Source of the DNA: Nocardioides caeni
Lineage (GTDB): Bacteria > Actinomycetota > Actinomycetes > Propionibacteriales > Nocardioidaceae
DNA: 48,689 bases
Direction of reading: 5' to 3'
Assembly (NCBI RefSeq): GCF_004912195.1
Contig: NZ_STGW01000004.1
Location: forward strand, 77,837-126,525
The notes under the pieces are model-generated. The model made no database searches and was not told the origin of the DNA. It saw nothing but the letters and a program-made list of their open reading frames with translations. The translations under genes and the position numbers were made by a program. Positions 1-8,303 of the stretch are shown piece by piece. Position 1 is the first letter of the stretch. Each line of letters begins with the position of its first letter.

Positions 1-962
1 CCGTGGGTGCGGACCACCCGGGCGCCGCGGCCGATCTCGCAGTCCTCCAGGGTGGTGTCGGGTCCGACGACGGCGTCCTCGCGGATCACGGTCGCGCCCA
101 GCAGCTGGGTGCCGGGGAGGATCGTCGCGTCCGCCTCGAGTACGACGCCCGCCTCGATCCACGTGGTGGCGGGGTCCATCACCGTGACCCCGGCGCGCAT
201 CCACCGCTCGACGATGCGACGGTTCATCTCGCGACCGAGCTCGGCCAGCTGGGCGCGGTCGTTGGCGCCCTCGGTCTGGAGGGCGTCGTCGACCGGGTGG
301 GCGGCGACGGAGAGGCCGGCGGAGCGCGCGATGGCGATCGCGTCGGTCAGGTAGTACTCGCCGTTGGCGTTGTCGTTGCCGATCCGGTTGATCGCGTCGG
401 CGAGGAAGGCGGCGTCGAAGGCGAGGATGCCGGAGTTGATCTCGCTGATCGTGCGCTGCTCGTCGGTGGCGTCCTTCTCCTCGACGATCGCCTCGACCAC
501 ACCGTCGACGTTCCGCACGATCCGGCCGTAGCCGTGCGGGTCCTCGACGATCCCGCTGAGGATGGAGACGGCTGCACCGGCGGCCTGGTGGGCGTCGGTG
601 AAGTCACGCAGGGTGGCTCCCTCGAGGAGGGGCGTGTCGCCGTAGGCGATGAGGACGGTGCCGTCCCCCAGCGGCTCGGTCAGGGCCTCGAGCGCGATCC
701 GGACGGCGTGCCCGGTGCCCAGCTGCTCCTCCTGGACCGCGATCACCGCGTCGGCGCGGCACTCGCCGATGTGCGGGCCGACGAGTTCGCGCTGGTGACC
801 GATGACGGCGACGACACGGCCGGGCTCGAGCTCGCCGACCGCGGCGAAGACGTGGCCGACCATGCTGCGGCCGCCGATGCGGTGGAGGACCTTGGGGGTC
901 TTGGACTTCATCCGGGTGCCACCACCGGCGGCGAGGACGATGACGGTCAGCTGCTCGGTCAC
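1..962 (-). CDS. glmU: GlmU, bifunctional UDP-GlcNAc pyrophosphorylase / GlcN-1-P acetyltransferase (3' end outside window)
   Basis: GlmU makes UDP-N-acetylglucosamine for peptidoglycan: the C-terminal half acetylates glucosamine-1-phosphate and the N-terminal half adds UMP from UTP. About 320 codons are visible, starting VTEQLTVIVLAAGGGTRMKS, which holds the nucleotidyltransferase signature LAAGxGTRM. It is followed by the HxxGGxxMxxH-like HRIGGRSMVGH, AYGDTPLL and EINSGILAFD. The frame continues into the first hexapeptide turns of the left-handed beta-helix (TTWIEAGVVLEADATILPGT) and is cut by the window edge. The start is GTG; the next in-frame ATG lies 16 codons on, inside the conserved GxGTRMK loop, so it cannot be the start. 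The Shine-Dalgarno is weak. Assignment is firm; only the C-terminus is unseen. Confidence 0.94.
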   Translation of the reverse strand, partial: MTEQLTVIVLAAGGGTRMKSKTPKVLHRIGGRSMVGHVFAAVGELEPGRVVAVIGHQRELVGPHIGECRADAVIAVQEEQLGTGHAVRIALEALTEPLGDGTVLIAYGDTPLLEGATLRDFTDAHQAAGAAVSILSGIVEDPHGYGRIVRNVDGVVEAIVEEKDATDEQRTISEINSGILAFDAAFLADAINRIGNDNANGEYYLTDAIAIARSAGLSVAAHPVDDALQTEGANDRAQLAELGREMNRRIVERWMRAGVTVMDPATTWIEAGVVLEADATILPGTQLLGATVIREDAVVGPDTTLEDCEIGRGARVVRTH

Positions 963-1018
963 GACAGCCACCCTAGGAGGTTCCGCGAAGGCAACCGGAT
1001 CTGGCGTCGGCGGGACCG

Positions 1019-1624
1019 TCAGTAGGGACTGTCGTGGATCGGCGCCGAGATCCGTCCGGAGAGCGACTTCTCGGCGTCGTCGTAATCCAACTCGACACAG
1101 ATCGAGCTGTCGTCCACGGCCACGACGGTGAGCTCGCCGGTGGCGTCCGTCGCCGACTGGGCCGCCGTCCCGCCCGCGTAGAGGATCGTGGAGAAGGTGA
1201 GGACGTCGAGCTCGTCGGTGACCTCCACGGTCGTGCCCGGCGCGATCTCCTCGAGCGGACTCGTGGCGTTGAACGCGGTCAGGAACACCACGGCCAGCCG
1301 GGAGCCCTCCGGCGGCAGGACGGTGTCGACGCCGATGCCCTCGTCGGGGATCTCGTAGTCGCCGACATAGAAGGTGTAGGCCGTCCCGTCGCCCAGCTCG
1401 GCGGCCTGAGCAGTCGTGTCGAGCACGGCCTCGGTGCCGTCGGGGTAGGTCGCGGTCAACGACGTCGCGCACTCCCCCGCCTCGGCTCCCTTCGTGGTGT
1501 CGGTCGAGCCGCCGGACGCGGCGCTCGAGCTGTCCTCGTGGGGCTCCGCGTCGTCCCCCGAGCCGCAACCGGCGAGCAGCGACGTGGCGAGAAGCACGCC
1601 GGTGGCGAGGGCGATCGTGCGCAT
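1019..1624 (-). CDS. Putative secreted lipoprotein
   Basis: A 201-residue protein beginning MRTIALATGVLLATSLLAGC. This is a lipoprotein signal peptide with lipobox LLAGC, so the mature protein should start at Cys20, anchored to the outer face of the membrane. A Ser/Gly/Thr/Asp-rich linker of about 30 residues follows. The remaining roughly 145-residue domain is beta-rich and acidic and contains a DUF4352-like pattern (TFYVGDYEI, VFLTAFNATSPLEEI). I do not recognise a catalytic motif. The frame stays open upstream, but the signal peptide fixes the start. It is transcribed away from the neighbouring plus-strand gene. The role is unknown; an extracytoplasmic binding or scaffold lipoprotein is the limit of what can be inferred. 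Confidence 0.85.
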   Translation of the reverse strand: MRTIALATGVLLATSLLAGCGSGDDAEPHEDSSSAASGGSTDTTKGAEAGECATSLTATYPDGTEAVLDTTAQAAELGDGTAYTFYVGDYEIPDEGIGVDTVLPPEGSRLAVVFLTAFNATSPLEEIAPGTTVEVTDELDVLTFSTILYAGGTAAQSATDATGELTVVAVDDSSICVELDYDDAEKSLSGRISAPIHDSPY

Positions 1625-1654
1625 GAGCTGCAAACTAACCCCTAGCCTCGGCCC

Positions 1655-2680
1655 ATGACTGCTGATCCCCGCGCCCAGCGCCTCCTCGACGCCCAGGTGG
1701 CGTGGCTGCTGTCGCAGCTCGACGGCGCGACCCTGGCCGCGAACGTCGACGCCGACCTCGACGCGCTGCTGGCGATCGGTGCCGAGATGTCGGTCGACGC
1801 GCTGGTCTCGCCCGCGCTCGCGAAGGAAGTGGTGCACCTGCTCCTGGAGCGCCTGCCGGCGAGCGCGACGGCGAGCACCCTGGCCGACCTGGTCGCGCGC
1901 ACGGCGTACGACGGCCCGGCGGAGGCCTTCACCGTGGGCGACGTCGTGGACCGCGACCACCTGGAGGCCCTGCTCGACGAGGTGCTCCTGCGGGCCGACC
2001 TCGTGGGCGCGGTCCTCGACCGGGTCGCCGAGAGCCCGCTGGCAGCGGGACTCGCCTCCCGGCTGGTGGCCCGGCTGGTGGGCGACGTCATTGCCACCAA
2101 CCGTGCCGTCGCGGACAAGATTCCCGGTCTCGGGTCACTGGTCTCGCTCGGCGGCAGCGTCGCCGGCGCCGCCGGCAGTCTGGCCGGCAAGCAGCTCGAG
2201 TCGCTGATGGGCGACACCGCCGGCAAGGGCACGACGCTCGCCATGCGACGGCTCAACCGGATGATCGTGGAGACCATGAAGGACCCGGCGGCGAAGGAGG
2301 CCGCGCTCCAGGTCTTCGACCTCTACGCCGCCGAGCCGGTCGGTCAGGTCCACCGGACGGGATCGCAGGACGACACCGTCCGCCTCGCCGGACTGGTCCA
2401 GGACATCGTGATCGGCGGCGGCACCGCCGCACCGGTGCTGGCGTTCGTCGACGCGCTGGTCGACGGCTTCTTCGCTGTCTACGGCGCCCACCCGGCCTCG
2501 ACGCTCGTCACGGACCTGGGGCTCGAGCCGACCGACCTGGCCGACGTCGCGCGGCGCGCGCTGCCGCCGCTGCTGGCCGCCGCGGTGCAGACCGGCGAGG
2601 TCGAGCGCCTGCTGCGGGCCCGGCTGGAGCCGTTCTTCACCTCCCCCGAGGTCGCGGCGATCCTCGAGGGTTCCGACTGA
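1655..2680 (+). CDS. Conserved hypothetical alpha-helical protein
   Basis: A 341-residue protein that I do not assign to a named family. It is almost wholly alpha-helical and rich in Ala, Leu, Asp and Val, with no signal peptide at the N-terminus (MTADPRAQRLLDAQVAWLLS). A central Gly/Ala stretch around residues 150-178 (PGLGSLVSLGGSVAGAAGSLAG) could be a membrane-inserting or helix-packing segment. No catalytic motif or metal-binding cluster is visible. It starts 30 bases from the divergent lipoprotein gene, so the two share a short promoter region. It ends 7 bases from the convergent DUF2236 gene. Codon use matches its neighbours. The gene is very probably real; its function is unknown. Confidence 0.83.
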   Translation: MTADPRAQRLLDAQVAWLLSQLDGATLAANVDADLDALLAIGAEMSVDALVSPALAKEVVHLLLERLPASATASTLADLVARTAYDGPAEAFTVGDVVDRDHLEALLDEVLLRADLVGAVLDRVAESPLAAGLASRLVARLVGDVIATNRAVADKIPGLGSLVSLGGSVAGAAGSLAGKQLESLMGDTAGKGTTLAMRRLNRMIVETMKDPAAKEAALQVFDLYAAEPVGQVHRTGSQDDTVRLAGLVQDIVIGGGTAAPVLAFVDALVDGFFAVYGAHPASTLVTDLGLEPTDLADVARRALPPLLAAAVQTGEVERLLRARLEPFFTSPEVAAILEGSD

Positions 2681-2687
2681 GCGTGCC

Positions 2688-3914
2688 CTACGGCTGGTCC
2701 GTCCCGCCGACCGCGCCGGGCACGGCGTCGACGAGGTCGTGCCCCATCCCGTGCTCGGCCTTGAGACGCGCGAGCTCGCGGTCACGGGCGACGTAGCCGC
2801 TGCGGCTCACCCGGTCGCGGCCCAGGATGCCGAGGCGGGCCTGGTCGAGGGCGAGCAGCCCCGGGCGCAGGCCGCGCAGGACGTGCTTGGTGCGGCCGTC
2901 GGGGATATGGAGCGCGTCGGCCGCCGTGTCGCCGAGGAAGATGCGGGACATCCCGTACATCACCCGCACCGCGGTCGCCTCGCGGAAGGACGCGGGCCCG
3001 GGCAGCATGGTCGCGAGCTGTGGGGCGAGGTAGTCCTCGGTGAGTGCCTTGACGAAGTCCCGGCTGTAGTCGTCGGGCCCGGGACCGGTGAGGGAGTAGA
3101 GCTCCTCGATCCGCACGTGGTCGGCCTCGTCGACCGGGTTGAGCGCGTCGTCGACGCCGATCACGTGCCCGACGTAGCGCCACAGGTGGTAGATGTCCGC
3201 GAGCTCGTCGTCACGCAGCCGGACGCCGAGGTGCTCCATCGCGGCGAGCGAGATGTGACCGAACTCGGCGAGCGTGAAGGCCATGTAGGGCTGCGGGATC
3301 GGCACGCCCCACGCGGGGGTGTCCCACTCGTCGACGGTGCGGCCGATGAAGCTCCGCACGTGGGCGTGGATCATCCGCACCCGGACGGTGTGCTGGAAGC
3401 CGGGAGCGTCGATCGCCATCCCGCCGGGTCGCACGACACGCGAGAGCCACTCCCCCACCTCGATCGAGCGGACGGCGGGCTGGTGGCCGTAGCGACCGGT
3501 CAGCAGCAGCGGCTTGGCCGCGATCCAGTTCTCCGCACCCCGCAGCAGCGACGCTGCGCCGAGCACGAGCCCCCACTGGGCGCTGTAGCGCACGAGTACG
3601 TCGCTGGCCCGGTCGAGGCGGTCGCGATCGAGCCACGCGGGCTCCGCGGTCAGCTGGTCCAGCAGCGCCCGCACGGACGGCAACGGGTCGGAGACTGCGC
3701 CCAGTCCCTCGGTCATCAGGGTGCGCACGGCCTTGGCGGCGACGCGCCCGGCCGGGTCGGCGACGACGGCGTCGCCCAGCGGGTCGGCCTGCCACATCCC
3801 GGCGACCCAGGCCTCACCGAAGGAACCGTAGCGGCGCACGGCCTCGTCGATGTTCGGCAGCGCGGTCGGCGCGATCGGCGCGGAAGCGACGGGAGAGACG
3901 TCGTGGGCGGTCAC
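2688..3914 (-). CDS. DUF2236 / MpaB-type oxygenase family protein
   Basis: A 408-residue member of the family that includes latex-clearing protein and the ER-bound oxygenase MpaB: mainly helical proteins that bind a b-type haem and use O2. Family-like features are the EVGEWLSRVVRPGGM segment, the FQHTVRVRMIHAHVRSFI helix, whose His residues are candidate haem ligands, and the YMAFTLAEFGHISLAAMEHLGV and WRYVGHVIGVDD helices. Length and the lack of a signal peptide suit the cytoplasmic subfamily. Substrate is unknown; lipid or isoprenoid oxidation is an inference. The start is GTG (VTAHDVSPV) with a poor ribosome site. A near-perfect palindrome 40 bases upstream suggests repressor control. Confidence 0.88.
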   Translation of the reverse strand: MTAHDVSPVASAPIAPTALPNIDEAVRRYGSFGEAWVAGMWQADPLGDAVVADPAGRVAAKAVRTLMTEGLGAVSDPLPSVRALLDQLTAEPAWLDRDRLDRASDVLVRYSAQWGLVLGAASLLRGAENWIAAKPLLLTGRYGHQPAVRSIEVGEWLSRVVRPGGMAIDAPGFQHTVRVRMIHAHVRSFIGRTVDEWDTPAWGVPIPQPYMAFTLAEFGHISLAAMEHLGVRLRDDELADIYHLWRYVGHVIGVDDALNPVDEADHVRIEELYSLTGPGPDDYSRDFVKALTEDYLAPQLATMLPGPASFREATAVRVMYGMSRIFLGDTAADALHIPDGRTKHVLRGLRPGLLALDQARLGILGRDRVSRSGYVARDRELARLKAEHGMGHDLVDAVPGAVGGTDQP

Positions 3915-3953
3915 CCCGGCATTGAAGCACCCGGGACACCGTGACAGGAAGAC

Positions 3954-3974
3954 TGTGACAGTGAAACTGTCACA
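3954..3974. promoter_or_regulatory. Operator-like inverted repeat upstream of the DUF2236 gene
   Basis: Two perfect 9-base arms, TGTGACAGT and ACTGTCACA, are separated by GAA. A further partial half-site GTGACAG lies at 3941-3947. The site is AT-richer than its surroundings and sits 40-60 bases upstream of the GTG start of the DUF2236 gene, where a repressor would cover the promoter. Length and symmetry suit a TetR-family dimer; no such regulator lies next to it. Confidence 0.6.
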
Positions 3975-3989
3975 ATTTCTGGTGAGGGC

Positions 3990-5078
3990 TCAGGCGCGGC
4001 GGAAGCCCGCCTCCGCGCAGCCGACGGTCAGCCGCTCGAGGCCGAAGGCACCGACCGGGCCGAGGCCACCGACGCCGTCCAGGCCGTCCTCCTGGGCCGT
4101 GCGGGCACCCCAGCTGAGGATGTCGGCCGTGAAGTCGTAGGGGTCGGCGCCGTCGAGGGTGACCGAGGACAGCTCCCTCCCGGCCGCGTCGCGCGCGATG
4201 CCGACGGCGAACGACCGGCCACGGGCCCGCTGCTCGGCGGACGGACCGCCGGTGGATCCCTTGACGACCAGGCCGACGGCTCCGCCGACGAGCGCCTTGG
4301 CGGGTCCGAACCTGCGCGCCGGCCAGGATGCGACACCCGCAACCGACATTGCTCGCGCGACCGCCGGCGGTGCGCCGAGGAAGACGCCCACGTCCTGCAG
4401 CTGCGGATAGGAGGCCGGCAGTGCGAGGTGCTCCGCGCCCGGGATGGACACGCCGGTCAGCGATCGCCCGTGCACGTCGAACTGCTCGATCCGGCGACCG
4501 GCCCGCTCCGCGCTGATCGTGCCGCCGGTGAGAGCGAAGGCGTCCTCGACCATCATCCCGCCGATGGACGCCCGGGTGCCGCCACTGGTGCCGACGTCCT
4601 TGACGAAGTAGGCGACGTCGACCGCGGTGGCCGCCGGACCGGCCTCCTCGAGGGCCAGCGCGCCGACGAGGCTGCCGGGCACGAAGTCGAAGCCGAAGGC
4701 CGACAGCAGCGCACCGCCGTTGGCGGCGGCGACCGGTCCCCAGCGCTCGAAGACCTCACGGATGAACGGCCCCTCCCCCGTCGAGTCGAAGTACGTCGCG
4801 CCGCACTCGGCAGCGACCCGGACCGCCGCCTCGCCGTACTTCAGGAAGGGACCGACCGTGCTGACGAGCACGTCGTTGCGACCGACGACGGCCGCGAGAG
4901 CGGAGGCGTCGCCGGCGTCCGCGACGGCGATGTCGAGGCCGCCGAGCTCCTCGGCGAGGGCGGCGACGCGGTCACGGCTGCGGGCGACGAGGAGCGGTGC
5001 GGCACCACTGCGGACGAGGCTGCGGGTGACCAGCTCACCGGTGTAGCCGGTGGCGCCGAAGACGATGATGCGGCTCAT
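3990..5078 (-). CDS. Saccharopine dehydrogenase NADP-binding domain protein (trans-acting enoyl reductase-like)
   Basis: A 362-residue reductase starting MSRIIVFGATGYTGELVTRS, a Rossmann dinucleotide-binding loop (GATGYTG, residues 8-14). LLVARSRDRVAALAEELGG and the second loop VLVSTVGPFLKYGEAAVRVAAECGATYFDSTGE are characteristic of this family, which includes mycobacterial Rv2953 and eukaryotic SCCPDH. Mycobacterial relatives reduce enoyl groups for polyketide synthases in trans. No polyketide synthase is nearby, so the substrate here is open. Length is somewhat below Rv2953. It is not the lysine-pathway enzyme; a better candidate for that lies at 23053. The start is clear, with a divergent NAD(P)-binding gene 51 bases away. 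Confidence 0.88.
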   Translation of the reverse strand: MSRIIVFGATGYTGELVTRSLVRSGAAPLLVARSRDRVAALAEELGGLDIAVADAGDASALAAVVGRNDVLVSTVGPFLKYGEAAVRVAAECGATYFDSTGEGPFIREVFERWGPVAAANGGALLSAFGFDFVPGSLVGALALEEAGPAATAVDVAYFVKDVGTSGGTRASIGGMMVEDAFALTGGTISAERAGRRIEQFDVHGRSLTGVSIPGAEHLALPASYPQLQDVGVFLGAPPAVARAMSVAGVASWPARRFGPAKALVGGAVGLVVKGSTGGPSAEQRARGRSFAVGIARDAAGRELSSVTLDGADPYDFTADILSWGARTAQEDGLDGVGGLGPVGAFGLERLTVGCAEAGFRRA

Positions 5079-5129
5079 GGCGGACCAACCTACGGGTTCG
5101 GCTCACGACCAGCGGACTACGGTGGCGAG

Positions 5130-6038
5130 ATGGACCAGCCGAACGTGCTCGTCACCGGAGCCACCGGATTCGTCGGGCGGAGGCTCGTGCCCGCGCTGGT
5201 CGAGCGGGGTCTGCGTCCGCGCGCGATGACCCGTCGTCCCGAGGCCTACGACGGCCCGGGCGACCCGGTGGGTGCGGACGTGGGCGATCCGGACACCCTG
5301 ACGGCGGCCCTCGCGGGCATCGATGTCGCCGTCTATCTCGTGCACTCGCTGGACCAGGCCGACTTCGAGGAGCGCGACGCCGAGGCGGCACGCTCCTTCG
5401 GCAGGGCTGCCGCCGAGGCCGGGGTGCGCCAGATCGTCTATCTCGGTGGGCTCGGCACGGACGACGAGGAGCTCTCACCGCACCTGCGGTCGCGGCGCGA
5501 GGTCGAGCGCCTGCTGGGCGAGGCCGGCGTCCCCGTGACGGTGCTGCGGGCGGCGATCATCGTCGGTCACGGCGGCATCTCGTGGGAGCTCACCCGCCAG
5601 CTCGTGAAGAACCTGCCGGCGATGGTCGTGCCGAAGTGGACGACGACCCGCACCCAGCCGATCGCACTGGACGACGTCGTCCGCTACCTGTCCGGTGTGA
5701 TCGGCGACGAGCGCACCCTGGGCGAGGTCTATGAGGTCGGTGGCCCCGAGACGATGACCTATCTCGACATGCTCCAGATCGCCGCCGACGTCGCGTCGGG
5801 GAGGTCGGTGCCGATCGTGCGGGTGCCGGTGCTCACACCGCGACTGTCGTCGTACTGGCTGGCGCTGGTGACCGACGTGGACGTCACCACGGGTCGCAAC
5901 CTGATCGACTCGATGGGCACCGAGGTCGTCGTCACCGACCACCGCATCCGCGACCTGCTCCCCGGCGAGGTCCTCAGCTATCGCGAGGCCGTCCAGCGCG
6001 CCCTGGGCGAGCGGCTCGCCGAGGGCGACGACATCTAG
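5130..6038 (+). CDS. NAD(P)H-binding protein, NmrA/atypical SDR family
   Basis: A 302-residue protein starting MDQPNVLVTGATGFVGRRLVPAL, with the atypical-SDR nucleotide loop TGATGFVG at residues 8-15. VYLVHSLDQADFEERDAEAARSF and IVYLGGLG match the conserved pattern of the YbjT/DUF2867-type subgroup. The segment TTRTQPIALDDVVRYLSG is the domain contacting the second half of the cofactor pocket. No classical YxxxK is placed in the expected position, as is usual for this NmrA-like group, many of which act as redox sensors or ubiquinone-associated chaperones. The frame extends upstream, but the Rossmann strand fixes the start at this ATG. Its stop codon interlocks with that of the convergent CPBP gene. 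Confidence 0.86.
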   Translation: MDQPNVLVTGATGFVGRRLVPALVERGLRPRAMTRRPEAYDGPGDPVGADVGDPDTLTAALAGIDVAVYLVHSLDQADFEERDAEAARSFGRAAAEAGVRQIVYLGGLGTDDEELSPHLRSRREVERLLGEAGVPVTVLRAAIIVGHGGISWELTRQLVKNLPAMVVPKWTTTRTQPIALDDVVRYLSGVIGDERTLGEVYEVGGPETMTYLDMLQIAADVASGRSVPIVRVPVLTPRLSSYWLALVTDVDVTTGRNLIDSMGTEVVVTDHRIRDLLPGEVLSYREAVQRALGERLAEGDDI

Positions 6039-6790
6039 CCGAACAGCAGCGGCAGCGCGAAGAGCATCGCCGTCGACCACGTGCAGTGCGTGAGGATCGG
6101 CGCGAGGATGCCGCCGGAGGCGCGCCGCTGGAGACCCACCACCGCGCCCAGCAAGATCGCGGCGAAGGCCAGCATCACGTTGCCCGTCGCCAGGGTCGCC
6201 ACCACGTAGGCGAGAGTCGACCAGATCACGGGATGACGCGTGACCGCCGCATAGACGGCGCCCCGGAAGAACAGTTCCTCCGCGATCCCGTTGACCACGG
6301 TGATGAGGAGCAGCAACGGCACCGAACCCTGGTCGGCGAAGTCGAGCACCGAGCGCACCTGCCGGTCCAGCCACGGGATCTCGCGGACGACGAGTCCGCC
6401 GACGACGAACAGGGCCGCCAGCAGCAGGCCGAGCAGGACCGGAGCGACGACTGGCCGCACCAGGGTGGTGTCGTGGGCACCGGCAGCGATCCGGCCCAGG
6501 TGCAGCGGCCCCGACAGCAGGGCACCCACCGCCCACACCGCGGCCATCGCGAGTGCGGCGGGATAGAACCAGACGTTGCCGGGTTCGATCCGCAGCGAGA
6601 TCGCCAGCATCACCGCACCCAGCAGCACGACGCCGACGGTGACCCACTGGCGGCGCCGCAGGACCTCGACGGTGTCGCGCTGGTCACGGGGCACGACGTC
6701 CCACAGTGACCTGCTGACCCAGCGACGCACGGCGCCCCCTTCCCTACGCGCGAGGCTACGGGGTGACCGAGCAGGGAGTCCGGACGCCAT
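6035..6790 (-). CDS. CPBP family intramembrane glutamic endopeptidase
   Basis: A 251-residue membrane protein of the CAAX protease and bacteriocin-processing (Abi) family. After a basic N-terminus of about 55 residues there are several hydrophobic helices. The family's first active-site motif is present as EELFFRGAVY (EExxxR) and the last as the helix ending ILTHCTWST with its conserved His. Members cleave peptides within the membrane or act in bacteriocin self-immunity; the substrate is unknown. A later start is possible, because the first 40 residues are low-complexity and Arg-rich. The stop overlaps the convergent gene's stop in the tetranucleotide CTAG, so there is no room for a separate terminator. 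Confidence 0.9.
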   Translation of the reverse strand: MASGLPARSPRSLARREGGAVRRWVSRSLWDVVPRDQRDTVEVLRRRQWVTVGVVLLGAVMLAISLRIEPGNVWFYPAALAMAAVWAVGALLSGPLHLGRIAAGAHDTTLVRPVVAPVLLGLLLAALFVVGGLVVREIPWLDRQVRSVLDFADQGSVPLLLLITVVNGIAEELFFRGAVYAAVTRHPVIWSTLAYVVATLATGNVMLAFAAILLGAVVGLQRRASGGILAPILTHCTWSTAMLFALPLLFG

Positions 6791-6821
6791 CTGTCAACGC
6801 TCGTAGACAGACCGCTATTCT
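6791..6821 (+). promoter_or_regulatory. Putative promoter with overlapping operator for the secreted SRPBCC gene
   Basis: TGTCAA (6793-6798) and TATTCT (6816-6821) are 17 bases apart, an acceptable sigma-70-type pair, giving a leader of about 55 bases before the SRPBCC gene. The -35 lies inside CTGTCAACGCTCGTAGACAG (6791-6810), whose ends form a broken inverted repeat. The same arrangement occurs upstream of a second SRPBCC gene at 27528-27547. This is a prediction from sequence only. Confidence 0.4.
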
Positions 6822-6883
6822 CCCAGTCGCCCTTCACGTGGCACCCGACCTCCCGACACCCCGCTCAACCGCAAGGACCTGAC

Positions 6884-7444
6884 ATGCTGCGACGCCTCCT
6901 GTCCCTCCTGATCCTGCTCGGCATGCTCCTGCCGGCAGCGCCGGCCGGAGCAACGACGTCCGCCCCGGATGCCGACAGTGTGGAGTTGATCAGGATCGAG
7001 CGGAGCGTGGTCATCAACGTCCCGGCGCGCGAGGCGTTCGCCTACGCCGCCGACTTCCTCAACGACCCCCAGTGGCGTGCGGAGGTCACCACGATGACGG
7101 TCGACGGTCCGCGCCGCATCGGGGCGGTCTACACCGAGGACTCCCGGCTCGGCCTCCGCCCGCACTGGGTGACCCTCACCCGCCTGACGGTCTGGGAGCC
7201 CGACCGCCACGTGGTCGCGGAGACACTGCCGACCAGCCCCTACTACCTGCGCTCCGAGCGCACCTTCGAGGAGCTCGCCCCCGGCCGGACCCGGATGACC
7301 TACCTGCTCGAGTACGACGCCGCGATGGCCGACGCCGTGTTCGGGTTCCCGGTGCCGCCCATCCTGGTCGAGCTGGGTTACGCGACGATCATGCAGGCCT
7401 ACCTCGGCAAGCTCCGCCTCCTGCTGGAGAGCGGCAGCGTGTGA
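6884..7444 (+). CDS. Secreted SRPBCC (START-like) family protein
   Basis: A 186-residue protein with a signal peptide, MLRRLLSLLILLGMLLPAAP followed by AGA-type cleavage near residue 23. The mature part is a polyketide-cyclase/SRPBCC lipid-binding fold: IERSVVINVPAREAFAYAAD, then NDPQWRAEVTTMTVDGP and RSERTFEELAPGRTRMTYLL. SRPBCC domains bind hydrophobic ligands in a deep cavity. Most bacterial ones are cytoplasmic, so the export signal is unusual. There is no lipobox; it is either released or retained by its signal helix. An AAGGA ribosome site lies 6 bases before the ATG. The upstream region carries a promoter and repeat motif resembling that of the cytoplasmic SRPBCC gene at 27516. Ligand unknown. 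Confidence 0.85.
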   Translation: MLRRLLSLLILLGMLLPAAPAGATTSAPDADSVELIRIERSVVINVPAREAFAYAADFLNDPQWRAEVTTMTVDGPRRIGAVYTEDSRLGLRPHWVTLTRLTVWEPDRHVVAETLPTSPYYLRSERTFEELAPGRTRMTYLLEYDAAMADAVFGFPVPPILVELGYATIMQAYLGKLRLLLESGSV

Positions 7445-7506
7445 TCCCCCACCCGCCATGACCCTCGTGCTGGACCAGGTCCCTGCCTGCATGCTGGGGT
7501 GATCCC

Positions 7507-8268
7507 GTGGACCTCACCTATCCCGTCGTCGTCGCTGCCGCGAAGTCCTGGTTCCGGCTGTCCGCCATGGACATCCACATGACCGGGCTCGAGCACATCC
7601 CCGAGACCGGTGGCGCGCTGGTCGCCGTCAACCACGTCTCCTACGTCGACTACCTGATGGGTGGCCTGCCGGGCGTCGAGCGGGTCGCTACACCCGCTTC
7701 ATGGCGAAGAAGGAGATCTTCGACCACCCGGTCGGCGGCCCGTTCATGAAGACCTTCGGGCACATCAGCGTCGACCGTGCCGCCGGCCTGGAGTCGATGG
7801 CTCGCGCGGAGGCCGCCCTGCGGGCCGGCGAGGTCGTCGGCATCTTCCCGGAGGCGACGATCTCCCAGAGCTTCCTGATCAAGGAGCTGAAGACCGGGGC
7901 GGTGCGGATCGCGGCGAAGGCCGACGTACCGCTCGTCCCGATCGTCGTGTGGGGCACCCCAACGGATCCTCGCCAAGGGCCGCAAGCTCGACATGTCGCG
8001 CCACCACCGCATCGACATCGAGGTCGGCGAGCCGATGCATCCCACCGGCGCCGACCCGACGGCGGAGACCGCCGAGCTGAAGGCGCGGATGGAGGCGATG
8101 CTGGAGCGTTGCATCCTCGCCAGCCCGCCCGACGAGCGCCCGGAGGGCGCCTGGTGGCTGCCGCAGCAGTACGGCGGCAGTGCCCCCACGACCGAGGAGG
8201 CGGCCGCCCAGTACGCCGAGGAGCGCCGGCGGCGGGCCGAGGCGAGAGCCGCGAAGCGGCGGCGCTGA
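7507..8268 (+). pseudogene. PlsC-type 1-acyl-glycerol-3-phosphate acyltransferase, interrupted by two compensating frameshifts
   Basis: The conceptual product is a lysophospholipid acyltransferase of about 254 residues. Three segments in alternating frames give MDLTYPVVVAAAKSWFRL, then the NHxxxxD motif (VAVNHVSYVDYLMGG), then FMAKKEIFDHPVGGPFMKTF, the FPEATIS substrate motif, and a C-terminal part from MSRHHRIDIEVGEPMHP to a basic tail. The frame is lost at the G-run near 7682-7684 (adding one G restores ERGRYTRFMAKKE). It returns at the C-run 7957-7960, where removing one C gives VVWGTQRILAKGRKLDM. Both lesions are single-base changes in homopolymers and cancel out, so sequencing error is at least as likely as true decay. 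No other inactivation is seen. The start is GTG. Confidence 0.85.
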
Positions 8269-8303
8269 CCTCCTCGAGGTTTCATCTCGATGGTCGTCGA
8301 GGC

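Noticed and set aside
3990..5078. Lysine-pathway saccharopine dehydrogenase
   Set aside because: The domain name matches, but the sequence follows the trans-acting enoyl reductase/SCCPDH pattern and there is no lysine gene context.
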